64,000 bases of DNA from positions 1 to 64,000 of the forward strand of contig CAZODZ010000001.1 of the NCBI GenBank assembly GCA_964578745.1, given 5' to 3'. Source of the DNA: SKVJ01 sp964578745. GTDB taxonomy: Bacteria > Chloroflexota > Dehalococcoidia > GIF9 > AB-539-J10. A program made the translations under genes and the position numbers. The notes under the pieces are model-generated. The model ran no database searches. It saw only the letters and a list, made by a program, of their open reading frames with translations, and had not been told where the DNA came from. How positions within the stretch are numbered: position 1 is the stretch's first letter; every line of letters starts with the position of its first letter. This document shows, in pieces, positions 26,363-35,722 of this stretch.

Positions 26363-28369
26363 TTATTGTATCGATGGGCATCGGTTGCTATACACGGTCA
26401 CTGACGCTTTCTGTTGTTCGTATTCGACCTTGAGGCACTCGAGGCGTGTGAACGTATCTTCCCATTCGGCAGTCAGTTCTGCGATCTGCTCTTCCAGGCG
26501 TTTCTTTCTCTCGATTGTCTGCATCACCAGGTTGGCATCACTGTAGTGGTTTGGGTCAGAGAGCAATAGATTCGCCTCCTCCAGTTCCCGTTCGCATTGA
26601 GGAAGCTCTTCCTCAATCTCGTGGAGGCGTTGTTCCAGCGGTGCGCGGAGCCTGTAGAACTGGTTTCTAAGTTCCCCATCACGGCGCTTCCGCTCACGTT
26701 CCTCTTCACGGCTTGCGCGCTTTGACGATTTACTGACGGCCTGCTGTTCGGTTGCCCTTCCGTCTTCCGTCCACTTCTCTCTCCACGCCAAAAAACTATC
26801 GTAGTCGCCATCATATACGGTGACGTGGCCTCCGCGCACCTCTATTATCTTGGTGGCGATTTCCCTTATGAGCGTGCGATCATGAGTGATGAAGCACAAT
26901 GTGCCGCTATACGAAGCGAGGGCGTCGCTGAGCATCTCGCGGGAAGGGATGTCAAGGTGATTGGTGGGCTCGTCCATCAGCAGAAGGTTTGCACGCTGGG
27001 TAAGCATCTTGGCCAGCGCAAGCCGGCTCTTCTCCCCTCCGGACAGTACATCCACCTTCTTGAACACGTCGTCACCCCTGAACAGAAAGCCGCCAAGGAT
27101 CGTCCGCAATTGTGTGTCGGTCTGGTCTCGCGCGGCCGTTCGTAATTCGTCAATCACGGTGTTCGATGGTGTCAGCAGCTCAAGCTGGTGCTGGGCATAG
27201 TACGCTGTCTGTACGTGAACCCCCAGCTTCCGCTGTCCGCGCTCGAACGGCAGTACGCCTGCCAGCATCTTCAGGAGTGTTGTCTTGCCTGCTCCATTTG
27301 GGCCTACCAGCGCGGCGCGGTCGCCACGGCGCAATGTGAGGCTTAGGTCGCGGTATACCACATTGTCACCGTAGGCCTTGTACACATGTGACAGGGTTGC
27401 GACTTCTTCGGCAGGGCGGCGTGGTTCGGGGAATGAGAAGTGCATTCTCGCGCTTGTGCGTGGGACGACGACACGCTCCATCTTTTCGAGCCTCTTCACT
27501 CTGCTCTGGACTTGGGTTGCCTTCGTGTTCTTCGCACGGAACCGGTTTATGAATCTCATCTCCTGCTGGATCTTCCGGTCCTGGCGCTTTGCCGTTGCCT
27601 CGAGTATCTCGACTTCGCGCTTACGGCTCTCTACATAGCTGTCATAGTTGCCTCGGTGGACCATTAAGGCCTGCTGCTCGAGCGCGAACACTCGGTCGAC
27701 GGTTCGGTTGAGAAAGGCACGGTCGTGTGATGTCACCATGACGGCGCCCTGGTAGGTCTTGAGATACTCCTCAAACCAGAGGCAACTCTCCAGGTCAAGA
27801 TGGTTGGTCGGCTCGTCGAGAAGGAGCATGTCAGGATTCAAGAGTAGCAGTTTGGCAAGCTCGGCACGCATAAGCCACCCCCCGCTGAATTCCGATACCG
27901 GTCGCACGAAGTCAGATTCCTTGAAGCCAAGTCCGCCCAGTACAATACGTGCCTCGTGCTCGAGATCATACCCGCCCATGGCCTCGAACCTGTGCTGTAG
28001 ATCGCCCAGTTCCTTCATCAGCTGTCTTAGTTCCTCTCCGCTAGCTTCTGCCATCTCTTGCTGCAGCAGTCGCAGACGATGGGCTGCGCCGGTGATGCGG
28101 GTCGAGCCCGCAACCACGCTGTCGAGCAGGCGCTGACACGACGAGCCAGCAATATCCTGCTGGAGGAAGCCGATTGTTGTGCCCTTGCGTATGCTCAGAG
28201 AGCCCGAGTCTGGTTCGATGTGGCGAGCGAGGATGTTGAACAGCGTTGTTTTCCCGGAGCCATTCGGCCCGATGAGTGCAATGCGGTCGCGTGGCCCTAT
28301 CGTAAACGTGACATTCTTGAACAGGACCCGGTCTCCGTATGACTTGGATATTGACGTGGCGCTGAGCAT
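26363..28369 (-). CDS. ABC-F family ribosome-associated ATPase
   Basis: 668 residues; the ATG at 28369 begins directly at the first ABC domain, whereas the longer frame adds 25 unrelated residues. Two ATPase domains each have Walker A (GPNGSGKTT at 34-42 and GPNGAGKTT), a signature (FSGGWLMRAELAKL and LSGGEKSRLALAKM) and DEPTNHLD. No membrane segments are present. The linker and C-terminus (about 560-660) are charged coiled coil as in Uup/YfmR-type members. ABC-F proteins act on the ribosomal E site to relieve stalling or give antibiotic protection. It is divergent from the caspase-like gene. Confidence 0.93.
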   Translation of the reverse strand: MLSATSISKSYGDRVLFKNVTFTIGPRDRIALIGPNGSGKTTLFNILARHIEPDSGSLSIRKGTTIGFLQQDIAGSSCQRLLDSVVAGSTRITGAAHRLRLLQQEMAEASGEELRQLMKELGDLQHRFEAMGGYDLEHEARIVLGGLGFKESDFVRPVSEFSGGWLMRAELAKLLLLNPDMLLLDEPTNHLDLESCLWFEEYLKTYQGAVMVTSHDRAFLNRTVDRVFALEQQALMVHRGNYDSYVESRKREVEILEATAKRQDRKIQQEMRFINRFRAKNTKATQVQSRVKRLEKMERVVVPRTSARMHFSFPEPRRPAEEVATLSHVYKAYGDNVVYRDLSLTLRRGDRAALVGPNGAGKTTLLKMLAGVLPFERGQRKLGVHVQTAYYAQHQLELLTPSNTVIDELRTAARDQTDTQLRTILGGFLFRGDDVFKKVDVLSGGEKSRLALAKMLTQRANLLLMDEPTNHLDIPSREMLSDALASYSGTLCFITHDRTLIREIATKIIEVRGGHVTVYDGDYDSFLAWREKWTEDGRATEQQAVSKSSKRASREEERERKRRDGELRNQFYRLRAPLEQRLHEIEEELPQCERELEEANLLLSDPNHYSDANLVMQTIERKKRLEEQIAELTAEWEDTFTRLECLKVEYEQQKASVTVYSNRCPSIQ

Positions 28370-28487
28370 GGAATGCTGTTTGAGAGTGTAGCACAGGCAC
28401 ACGTACGCGACGGAACATACGTGTCTGGTCTCGAACACTGTCATATATACTGTTCACCATCGCGTTGGCCTGTGTGTCCATCCAGCC

Positions 28488-29312
28488 GTGAAGCAGAAGA
28501 GGAAAAAGTCTCACCAATCCCGCCGAAGCACCCGGGGCTTCTCGCAATCTGTCATAGTCGGACTGATCGGGGTCGTCGTCGTGCTTGGATTGTACATAAT
28601 GCTCCATCATCCTTCTCATGCGGTAGGTCGTGCCGATGCTGTTGTCATTGATCAGCTCTTTCCGCATGAGCCAAATGCGGATCTCCGCGCGGAGATCCGT
28701 CGCAGTCTCGGTGAGTATGGGTTTGATGTGGTGGAGTACGAAGGAGCCCAGGTGAACGTTGGTCTGTACAGGTCCTTGGGGCTTGAGCAGTGCAGCGTGC
28801 TATTCATTCGTTCACATGCTGGTCTGCTCGTGCTCGAAGACGAACAGCCTGAACATCTCACGGCACTATTCACGAATGAACCCTATAGCAGGTTCAAGTA
28901 TGTGGATGAGCAGTTGCGTGACCGCGTGTTGATAGTTCACCCGTTTGAGGGTGACAGGAAGCTTTCATTTGGTGTCAGTCCGTACTTCATCGCCGAGTCT
29001 GTTGAGGGCTATCTTCCATCGACCGTGGTTATTATCGCAGGATGCTCGTGTCTGGATCGTACCGACCTTGCGAAGGCGTTCCTCGGTCGTGGTGCATCCG
29101 TAGTGCTCTCATGGAATGGTACAGTGGAGCTTGATTACCTCGATGCCGCCACCGTTCATCTGTTCCGCGCCCTCTTCGATGAGGGTCTTACTGTCCGGGA
29201 GGCTGTCGAGAACACTATGTTCGAGTGTGGTCCGTCCCCCGACTACGGAGCAAGGTTGACGTATTTCCCTTTGGCCGCCGGTCGTTACACCGTGGCGGAG
29301 CTTATCAACTGA
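28488..29312 (+). CDS. Membrane-anchored caspase-fold-like (clan CD) protein
   Basis: 274 residues from a GTG. A basic N-terminus and one membrane segment (about 22-40) expose the rest outside. The ectodomain has alternating beta strands, H110 in LFIRSHAG, and C186/C188 in VVIIAGCSCL, followed by a helix (AKAFLGRGASVVLSWNG) and a C-terminal TVREAVENTM helix. His-Gly-like and hydrophobic-x-Cys motifs in this order and spacing match clan CD proteases (caspase, gingipain, CHAT). The usual HG is HA here. I cannot name a characterised family; peptidase activity is inferred. No SD is evident. Confidence 0.6.
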   Translation: MKQKRKKSHQSRRSTRGFSQSVIVGLIGVVVVLGLYIMLHHPSHAVGRADAVVIDQLFPHEPNADLRAEIRRSLGEYGFDVVEYEGAQVNVGLYRSLGLEQCSVLFIRSHAGLLVLEDEQPEHLTALFTNEPYSRFKYVDEQLRDRVLIVHPFEGDRKLSFGVSPYFIAESVEGYLPSTVVIIAGCSCLDRTDLAKAFLGRGASVVLSWNGTVELDYLDAATVHLFRALFDEGLTVREAVENTMFECGPSPDYGARLTYFPLAAGRYTVAELIN

Positions 29313-29337
29313 TCGTCGTGTTCCTGTCTCCTGCCTA

Positions 29338-29367
29338 TTGACATTTGAATCTGGCTCTCCCTATAGT
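29338..29367 (+). promoter_or_regulatory. Sigma-70-type promoter for the NSS transporter
   Basis: A perfect -35 box TTGACA (29338-29343) and TATAGT -10 (29362-29367) are separated by 18 bases. The predicted start of transcription near 29374 lies at the base of a hairpin and leaves a leader of about 175 bases before the transporter gene. Confidence 0.7.
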
Positions 29368-29374
29368 AGGAAAA

Positions 29375-29397
29375 GGCATCTGCGTAGAGCAGATGCC
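29375..29397 (+). promoter_or_regulatory. 5'-end hairpin of the NSS transporter leader
   Basis: A perfect 9-bp stem (29375-29383 with 29389-29397) with a five-base loop sits at the predicted transcript 5' end. It could stabilise the mRNA or be part of a regulatory leader; the rest of the leader (29398-29540) matches no riboswitch I know. Confidence 0.5.
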
Positions 29398-29550
29398 ATA
29401 CGCGTCTTGAAAGCACACGCCGGGCGTCTGGCAGGGTCTCCGACAAGTGCGGCCAGTGCGTGATTACCGTCTTCGCCGAGCACTGGTGTCGTAGCTCCTG
29501 TCTGGCAGGTCGAGGCCACGGCTGGCTTACGTAATGAAAAGGAGGTGAGT

Positions 29551-30921
29551 ATGCCTAGAGAGCAACTTGCAACCCGGCTTGGTTTTCTGCTGGTGGCGGC
29601 TGGGTGTGCTGTCGGTATCGGCAATATCTGGCGTTTCGGCTACATCACCGGTCAGTACGGTGGCGCCGCTTTTGTGATCATCTACCTTATTTTCCTCGCC
29701 CTACTCGGCTTCCCTGTCATGGTGATGGAGTTTGCCATCGGGCGCGCTGCACAGAAGAATCTGGCTGGCGCCATGACGGCGCTGCAACCACCTGGCACCA
29801 AATGGAGCATTTACGGTCACATTGGCATTCTCGGCAATCTTATCCTGATGATGTTCTACACCACCGTTGCCGGATGGACGCTGGCTTACCTGTACCACTC
29901 CGCCGCAGGGCATCTCATGGGGAAGACGCCCGATGAGCTGGGAGCCTTCTTCGGAGGCAGCCTGCTGGGTAACCCGGCTGAGCTTACGCTGTGGGTTTTC
30001 CTCGTTGTGCTTATCGGCTATCTCGTGTGCGCGCTTGGCTTGAAGAGCGGTGTTGAACGTGTAGGCAAAGCCATGATGGGTGGCCTGTTCATCATCCTTA
30101 TCGTGCTTGCTGTCCGGGGTGTCACGCTCCCTGGCGCCGCTGCCGGGCTCGATTTCTATCTCCGTCCTGAGTTCGAGAACCTGACGTGGGGTGGTGTCTA
30201 CGCCGCGATGTCACAGGCATTCTTCACACTCAGTCTCGGTATCGGTAGCATGGCCATATTTGGCAGCTACATTGGCAAGGAGCGCGCCCTCGCTGGTGAA
30301 TCGGTCAGGATTATCGGCATCGATACGTTCGTTGCCCTCATGGCTGGTCTCATCATCTTCAGCACTGCGTTCGCGTTCGGCGTCGACCCGGGTTCGGGCC
30401 CTGGGCTCGTTTTCATCACTCTGCCCAATATCTTCAATGAGATGATGGGTGGCCAGATCTGGTCGGTGCTCTTTTTCCTCCTGTTGGTACTGGCTGCGAT
30501 GACAACGGTCGTCGCGGTGTTCGAGAACCTCACGGCCTACGCGATGGACCAGTGGGGCTGGACGCGCAGGAAGGCAGTCATTGTCGAGGGCATAGCTGTG
30601 TTTGTCCTCTCGATGCCGTGTGTGCTGGGTTTCAATGTGCTCAGTTCAATCCAGACATTGCCCGGTGTGGAAGGGTCTACTTTCATTGATCTGTGGGACT
30701 TCATCGTCAGCTACACGTTGCTGCCTGTGGGTTCCCTCGTGTTCGCACTCTTCTGCTCTCACAAGTTCGGCTGGGGTTGGAAAAACTTCCTTGCCGAGGC
30801 CAACACGGGTGAGGGTCTCAAGTTCCCCGCCGGACTTCGCTTCTACTGTGGCGTTGTTCTGCCGCTCATTATCGCCGTGGTGCTTGTCGTTGGTTATCTT
30901 CAGCTCTTCGGCGTCATATAG
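29551..30921 (+). CDS. Sodium-dependent neurotransmitter:sodium symporter (NSS/SNF) family transporter
   Basis: 456 residues, about 11-12 membrane segments of the LeuT fold. The ATG at 29551 is preceded by AAGGAGGTGAGT; an in-frame GTG at 29545 would leave no spacing. The unwound TM1 motif CAVGIGNIWRFGYITGQYGG, followed by TM2 FPVMVMEFAIGR, is diagnostic. TM6/7 are near QAFFTLSLGIGSMAIFGSY. Bacterial members take up amino acids (Leu, Trp, Tyr) or other amines with Na+. Substrate is not predictable. Transcribed alone between a strong promoter and a terminator. Confidence 0.93.
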   Translation: MPREQLATRLGFLLVAAGCAVGIGNIWRFGYITGQYGGAAFVIIYLIFLALLGFPVMVMEFAIGRAAQKNLAGAMTALQPPGTKWSIYGHIGILGNLILMMFYTTVAGWTLAYLYHSAAGHLMGKTPDELGAFFGGSLLGNPAELTLWVFLVVLIGYLVCALGLKSGVERVGKAMMGGLFIILIVLAVRGVTLPGAAAGLDFYLRPEFENLTWGGVYAAMSQAFFTLSLGIGSMAIFGSYIGKERALAGESVRIIGIDTFVALMAGLIIFSTAFAFGVDPGSGPGLVFITLPNIFNEMMGGQIWSVLFFLLLVLAAMTTVVAVFENLTAYAMDQWGWTRRKAVIVEGIAVFVLSMPCVLGFNVLSSIQTLPGVEGSTFIDLWDFIVSYTLLPVGSLVFALFCSHKFGWGWKNFLAEANTGEGLKFPAGLRFYCGVVLPLIIAVVLVVGYLQLFGVI

Positions 30922-30940
30922 ATGTCGCGCTACATAAACA

Positions 30941-30980
30941 GGGCAGGAGGAAGGCGGACTCGCCTCCCTCCTGCCCTTTC
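30941..30980. terminator. Terminator hairpin after NSS gene
   Basis: Arms 30941-30950/30967-30976 (10 bp) and 30952-30956/30961-30965 (5 bp) form a long stem interrupted by one mismatch with a GACT loop, followed by TTTCTT. It lies between the convergent NSS and HhH-like genes and may serve both. Confidence 0.75.
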
Positions 30981-30991
30981 TTGCCGGCGAC

Positions 30992-31732
30992 CTAGATGCG
31001 CTTCAAGAGGTCCCGGTACTTCTCCATTCTTGCGATGTTGCCCTCCGACTGCACCATCCATGTCATCCAGCAGAGTTCGATGGCCCGGTAGCCGGTCTCG
31101 TGTGCTATGTAGTCGATTGTCTCAATGAGGTCTCCATCGCCTCGTGTGGGCAGCTCGATGCGTGCTTCTCGGAGTAACTGGTCAACTACGCGCCGGACTA
31201 TCTTGTCCGGCATTGATGTGTCAATACCGCCCATCATCCGGAGGTACTGATACGTGTTGATACCGACGCCGGGGACTGCACCCACGGGATTGTCCTGCCA
31301 CATCCTTGGATCTGCGCGGATGGCCCACTCACGCAAAGCTGACCGGTCGTCGGCAGCGCCGTCTGCAAGGCGCGCCGCTACACCCTGTGCCACGCTCCAG
31401 GAGCGCCGGTTTCTCCAGATGGCGGCGACGTCGTTGTACGAAACCCGGGAGAGTCCGTCAAGCGTGGCTGGCAATTCGCCGTTTTTCATGCGGCTCTCGT
31501 ACTGCGCCACTGCCGGTACCACCGAAGTGAAATAGTTGAGACCGATGGACATGAATGCTGCATCGACCACCATCAGCGTGACACTGCCCGACCATCGCTC
31601 CGTCGCTAGGCAGCGGTCACAATGGTCGCGCAGGCCGTCACATTGCGCCATGCGGCTGTCGACTGCGCGTCTCAGCCTGGCCTTTTCGTCGTTTGTCAGC
31701 CCAGCCATGTACATTTCAGCGAATGATACCAT
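30992..31732 (-). CDS. HhH-like alpha-helical protein, unknown function
   Basis: 246 residues, predicted nearly all helical. A GAVPGVGINTYQYLRMMGG stretch, followed by DTSMPDKIVRRVVDQLL, resembles the helix-hairpin-helix and following Asp of HhH-GPD DNA glycosylases, though I see no clear Lys/Asp catalytic pair and the N-terminal half is unlike them. The first 75 residues contain three cysteines. Possible DNA-binding role; no functional name is justified. Starts at 31732, 31714 or 31708 are all possible because no SD is evident. Confidence 0.65.
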   Translation of the reverse strand: MVSFAEMYMAGLTNDEKARLRRAVDSRMAQCDGLRDHCDRCLATERWSGSVTLMVVDAAFMSIGLNYFTSVVPAVAQYESRMKNGELPATLDGLSRVSYNDVAAIWRNRRSWSVAQGVAARLADGAADDRSALREWAIRADPRMWQDNPVGAVPGVGINTYQYLRMMGGIDTSMPDKIVRRVVDQLLREARIELPTRGDGDLIETIDYIAHETGYRAIELCWMTWMVQSEGNIARMEKYRDLLKRI

Positions 31733-31803
31733 CTATGGCCGTGTGCTATGGAACGTTGACCTGCGAGGTTGCTTGCGGAATACTACGCGCTCGAGGAGGT
31801 GTC

Positions 31804-32919
31804 ATGCTAGATTTGTTTGAACAAGTGGAACTGAATGGTATGGTGGTGCGGAACCGCTTCGTGCGATCAGCTACCTACGAAGGGATGGCCAACAGTGATG
31901 GAACGTGCAGGGATGTTCTCGTCGACCTCACGTCTGAGCTCGCCCGAGGTGAAGTCGGCCTTATTATCAGCAGCCACGCATTCGTGGAGCCGCGCGGACG
32001 AGTGCGGCGGGCACAGCTTGGTGTCCATGCAGACGAGATGATCCCGGGTCTGGCCCGGCTGGCTCGGGTTGCTCATGAACATGGAGCGTGTACTCTCCTC
32101 CAGATCGCGCATGGGGGATGTACTGCTGCCGAACCCGCTGGTGAGCTTGTCGGCCCATCATCTATGACCCTGCCTGACGGACGCACCTGTGCTGAATTGA
32201 GTGAGTCTGACATCAGGGGCATCGTGGCTGCGTTCAGGCGGGCCGCAGAACGGGCTATCGAGGCTGGCTTCGACGGAGTGCAGATACACTCCGCGCATGG
32301 CTATTTGCTTAGCCAGTTCCTCTCGCCGTACTTCAATCATCGAACCGACCGGTATGGTGGCAGCCTCGTGAATCGTGCTCGCATCCATAGAGAGGTGTTG
32401 AACGCAGTACGAGCCTCGATCGGCGACAGTGTGCCGGTTGCGATCAAACTGAATTCCGATGATTTCCTGGACGGGGGATTCACGCGGCAGGAGATGGTTG
32501 AGGTCTCTCGCATGCTCGAAGCGGAGGGCATTGATGCAATCGAGATGAGCGGTGGCACCAGCCTGAGCCCAGTCGACCGCGGGTTCTCCCGCCCCGGTGT
32601 CCAGCCGCCCGGTGAGGAGGTGTACTACCTTGACGCGGCGAAGATGTACAAGGACTCGGTGTCCGTTCCACTGATGCTCGTGGGAGGTATACTCAGCTAT
32701 GAGGTCGCCGCGGGCTTGGTCGAGCAGGGCGTTGCGGACTTCGTCGCGATGAGCAGACCACTCGTATGTGAGCCAGACCTCGTCATGCGCTGGCACCGTG
32801 GTGATAGGTCGCGGGCCAGGTGCGTACACTGTAATGAATGCTTTGGTCCGGCCCGTTCGGGTGAGGGCATCTACTGCGTGTATGATGCGCGGTTGAAGGG
32901 TCGCAGGCCTTCCTCATAG
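31804..32919 (+). CDS. NADH:flavin oxidoreductase (old yellow enzyme family)
   Basis: 371 residues from an ATG with AGGAGGT upstream. A complete OYE TIM barrel: NRFVRSATYEGMA, LLQIAHGG, the catalytic HSAHGYLLSQFLSPYFNHRTDRYGG core motif, an FMN-phosphate region around LMLVGGILS and a C-terminal cysteine cluster (CVHCNECF, then YCV). The Cys pattern C-x2-C-x2-C with a later Cys resembles the [4Fe-4S] site of the larger dienoyl-CoA reductase family but without their C-terminal FAD/NAD domains. It likely reduces activated C=C bonds; substrate unknown. Confidence 0.9.
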   Translation: MLDLFEQVELNGMVVRNRFVRSATYEGMANSDGTCRDVLVDLTSELARGEVGLIISSHAFVEPRGRVRRAQLGVHADEMIPGLARLARVAHEHGACTLLQIAHGGCTAAEPAGELVGPSSMTLPDGRTCAELSESDIRGIVAAFRRAAERAIEAGFDGVQIHSAHGYLLSQFLSPYFNHRTDRYGGSLVNRARIHREVLNAVRASIGDSVPVAIKLNSDDFLDGGFTRQEMVEVSRMLEAEGIDAIEMSGGTSLSPVDRGFSRPGVQPPGEEVYYLDAAKMYKDSVSVPLMLVGGILSYEVAAGLVEQGVADFVAMSRPLVCEPDLVMRWHRGDRSRARCVHCNECFGPARSGEGIYCVYDARLKGRRPSS

Positions 32920-33388
32920 TCGCGCTCTGTTTGGGAGGGAGTCGCCGACGGTTGGGCTTCCTCCCACGGGTTACAGTTCGTGCTCGATACGGATAGAACG
33001 CGTGGAAGAGCTGACATAGAGTGAGCAGGAGTCTGAACAGCGCGGAGGGATGATATGGACCCTGCCAGCGAATACTTTGCGCAGCGGATGGAGTACGAGT
33101 CTCAGCAGTGGGCCTACTCCGAGATTGTATGTGAAGCTCATCGGCACGATGGCGCTGAATGCTGGCATGACCTCTGAATAGTCATCCCGGTCTAGGTCGG
33201 CTTGCGGGCTTATCATGGTGTATCCCGATGATCATTGGTGCTGGTATGGTTGCTGTCGATGGGAGAGCGGAAAAGAAGTAGACTGACTCCCGGCCCCTCC
33301 CATGCTGTAGACTCGTCTCCTTCGGATCTATCATGGCTAGGTTTGGCTGCACGGATACAGTGTGAGCAGGGTGGTGCAGTCTGGTCGT
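32920..33388. other. Gap with only a doubtful 40-codon frame
   Basis: 469 bp. On the plus strand an ATG at 33055 has GGAGG six bases upstream and opens 40 codons to a TGA at 33177, giving a polar peptide rich in Glu, His and Trp. An 81-codon frame lies antisense (32971-33216). Neither has a recognisable family and I do not call either as a gene. Confidence 0.4.
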
Positions 33389-34336
33389 TCACTCTATCGG
33401 GACGATGAAGCGGGCAGCCGCAGGTATCACACGAACCGTGGCCGGTGTGTGAGCGACGGCATCCCCGTCCGCCTGTATGGGAACCTGTTCGGCACAGTCA
33501 ATCGTGATGGAGCGCGCGCTGGCGATATGGCGAATAGTGTGCCTCCTCTTGCGGACGAGAAACACGTCGAGGATAGCTTTTCCAAGCTCGATCGGAGAGC
33601 CTTTGCTTACGTAGCAGATCTCCGCGAGGCCATCGTCGATACAGGCATCAGAGGTCCGATAGCGTGGCATCCATATGGCTCCTGCGTTGTCGACAAACAG
33701 TTCTGCAGCATTAACGGTGACGGTCTGGCCATCGTATGTCAGCGTGAAGGTCCTGGTGCGGGCCTTTCTCATGCTTCGTATCACTGCAATCACGTAGGCC
33801 AGCAGCTTGAAGTATGACTTTTCAGTGGTCCGCAGGTCGGATATGGAGAACGATGACAGCCCGGCTGATGCGTTAAGGAAAAAAAGACGGCCTTTGATGT
33901 CGAGCGCGTCAACACTTCGCGTGCGCTCCGAATTCAAGAGCAGTTCGAGTGACTTGCGTACGCCGAGAGGAATGCCTAGCAACTGGGCCAGCATGTTGGT
34001 GGTGCCTATGGGGACGATGCCTATACTGCAGTCTTTATCTCTCAGTGACGTTGCGAGGAGTGAGACCGTGCCGTCGCCACCCGCAACAATGAAGGTGCGA
34101 AAGCCGTCGTTGTAGGCATGTTCGAGTTGCGTTTGTAGTATGGCCTCGTTTGTCATGTAGTGGATACGGCCGGTTACTCCCTCGGTGGTCAGGAACTCGC
34201 CGATGCGCAACTGTACGAGCCAGCGGAAGTAGTTGCCTGCCTTCTTATTGACGACGATGAAGAACCGCCTGGAATGAGGCAGAACCCCACCCAGACCGAC
34301 CCTGGTGTCCTTTGTCGCGAGAGTCGAGTCCACCAT
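33389..34336 (-). CDS. Diacylglycerol/sphingosine kinase-like lipid kinase
   Basis: 315 residues with the DAGK catalytic fold: FIVVNKKAGN at the start, the nucleotide loop VAGGDGTVSLLAT and GIVPIGTTNMLAQLLGIP, then a C-terminal beta-sandwich with a conserved FLNASAGLSS. LCB5/YegS/DgkB-type enzymes phosphorylate diacylglycerol or related lipids at the inner membrane face. The TTNMLA motif has Met where GTxNDFA is common. It is a single gene, convergent with none; no SD is clear. Confidence 0.88.
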   Translation of the reverse strand: MVDSTLATKDTRVGLGGVLPHSRRFFIVVNKKAGNYFRWLVQLRIGEFLTTEGVTGRIHYMTNEAILQTQLEHAYNDGFRTFIVAGGDGTVSLLATSLRDKDCSIGIVPIGTTNMLAQLLGIPLGVRKSLELLLNSERTRSVDALDIKGRLFFLNASAGLSSFSISDLRTTEKSYFKLLAYVIAVIRSMRKARTRTFTLTYDGQTVTVNAAELFVDNAGAIWMPRYRTSDACIDDGLAEICYVSKGSPIELGKAILDVFLVRKRRHTIRHIASARSITIDCAEQVPIQADGDAVAHTPATVRVIPAAARFIVPIE

Positions 34337-34433
34337 GTGTAAGCGTCTGGAGGTTCGTATGATAGCACCATGCGGCGCGCTCGCTACGGCGCGAGGGGGC
34401 GCACCGATGTCACCGAGACAGGAATGCTGGCTC

Positions 34434-34895
34434 CTACTCGCTCAGAAGTATCTTGAACACAATCTTCCGTATCTGCGATGGCCCACTCAGTTGCAGCTGC
34501 GGCATGTGTGCTTCTCCGGGGAACAAGACGACGAACTCGCCTGCCTCGAGCTGAAGACTGGTGTAGACGTCAGGCGTCTCGAAGAACTCAATGTCCTTTG
34601 ATGCGTCGTATTCTGTCTGTACTTCGAGTCCTTCGGCTTGCCTGTAGCCTATCGCCTCCCGACCCGAGAACACAGCTTGAATGTCCGCATAGCGCCTGTG
34701 CGCCTCGAAGCGGCGCTCTTCGGCCAGCTTGGTTATATAATTCTGGACCATGAAGTAGAGTCTGTTGCCTTCGACCTCGTACTTGCCCTCCTCTTTCCGG
34801 GCGATATCTCCCTGTTTGAGGAGTTCGAATGCGCGCGCGAAGTCTCTCGAGAGGCATGCATACCGCTCGCCGTTGGTTATCCTGTCGAGAATCAT
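34434..34895 (-). CDS. YhcH/YjgK/YiaL family protein
   Basis: 153 residues; the ATG at 34895 has GGAGGAGGAG upstream. The family's cupin-like barrel is shown by the FEAHRRYADIQAVFSGREAIG motif, then FFETPD and FVVLFPGEAHMPQL. Members bind a metal through the histidines and Glu of these motifs and have been linked to sialic-acid or other sugar-acid metabolism (anomerase activity proposed). No sialic-acid genes are adjacent, though a DapA/NanA-family aldolase is at 8.3 kb. Confidence 0.9.
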   Translation of the reverse strand: MILDRITNGERYACLSRDFARAFELLKQGDIARKEEGKYEVEGNRLYFMVQNYITKLAEERRFEAHRRYADIQAVFSGREAIGYRQAEGLEVQTEYDASKDIEFFETPDVYTSLQLEAGEFVVLFPGEAHMPQLQLSGPSQIRKIVFKILLSE

Positions 34896-35722
34896 CCTGT
34901 TCTCCTCCTCCGGAACCTGACGTGTGCTGATGGGAAACCTGCGCCAAACTATCACGACGACCACCTGTCGTCAACCCGATATCTGGCTGATGTGTGAAAT
35001 GTTTGCGGACAGTGGCGCGTTCGAGTACCGTCGCTAGAGGAGCCAGCTTGGCTGCAAGGTACTGCATGCAGTGTATGACACTTTTGGGTGTGATGCTGAG
35101 CCGCAAGAGCATACTCTGAGGTTGCGCAGTCATGGGAAATCACAGTCGTGTTCGGCGGCTCCTCTCTGAACTGAAGCACAGGAAGAGGGAGACGTGCGGG
35201 CAAGGGGTTCAACCAACCATGATGCTTGATGTAAGCTCACCCGACCTGCTGTGAGTACATGCAGTGGCGATATGCGGCAGGTATGCAAGTGGTTCGAACT
35301 TCTGGGCATGGCGCTGGCAGGTGAGGCTGTCCGCGGGCAGCATCGGGAAAGGCGTTCTTCGATAGCACCGTGCGCATCTACATGTATCCCGGGCAGTCTC
35401 GAGCGCTCACGCACTGACCTCGGCATTCTCACCGGCGCCATCTGCATTGCTGTCGTGTGCCACGGTCTCGGCATGCGCATCTATCAGCAGGCCATGGGCT
35501 TGTCAACAAATCATTGTGTCTTGTTTCCCTTTTGACAGGCTCGAGAGCCTACGTGAACCGGTGGGCGTTGTCGCTCTGTGGCACTGTTTTGACGACTGGA
35601 CTTGCCCAAGATCGAGACACGCGTGGGTGGTTCCCTTGTTGTCGTCACTGGGCTATACTGCACGATCACATGTTGGCATCGTCTAAGCATGGGATGTGCT
35701 CTGCTGGCAACTCTGGAGGGAT
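34896..35722. other. Long gap without a supported gene
   Basis: 827 bp. Several open frames under 120 codons exist in all frames without SD, family match or coding-like composition. Only small inverted repeats are visible. Confidence 0.5.

Noticed and set aside
26166..26546. 126-codon plus-strand frame ahead of and into the ABC-F gene
   Set aside because: No SD, composition unlike a protein, and overlaps the end of a certain gene.
32971..33216. 81-codon minus-strand frame
   Set aside because: Competes with a plus-strand 40-codon frame, and neither has a family or clear coding signature.
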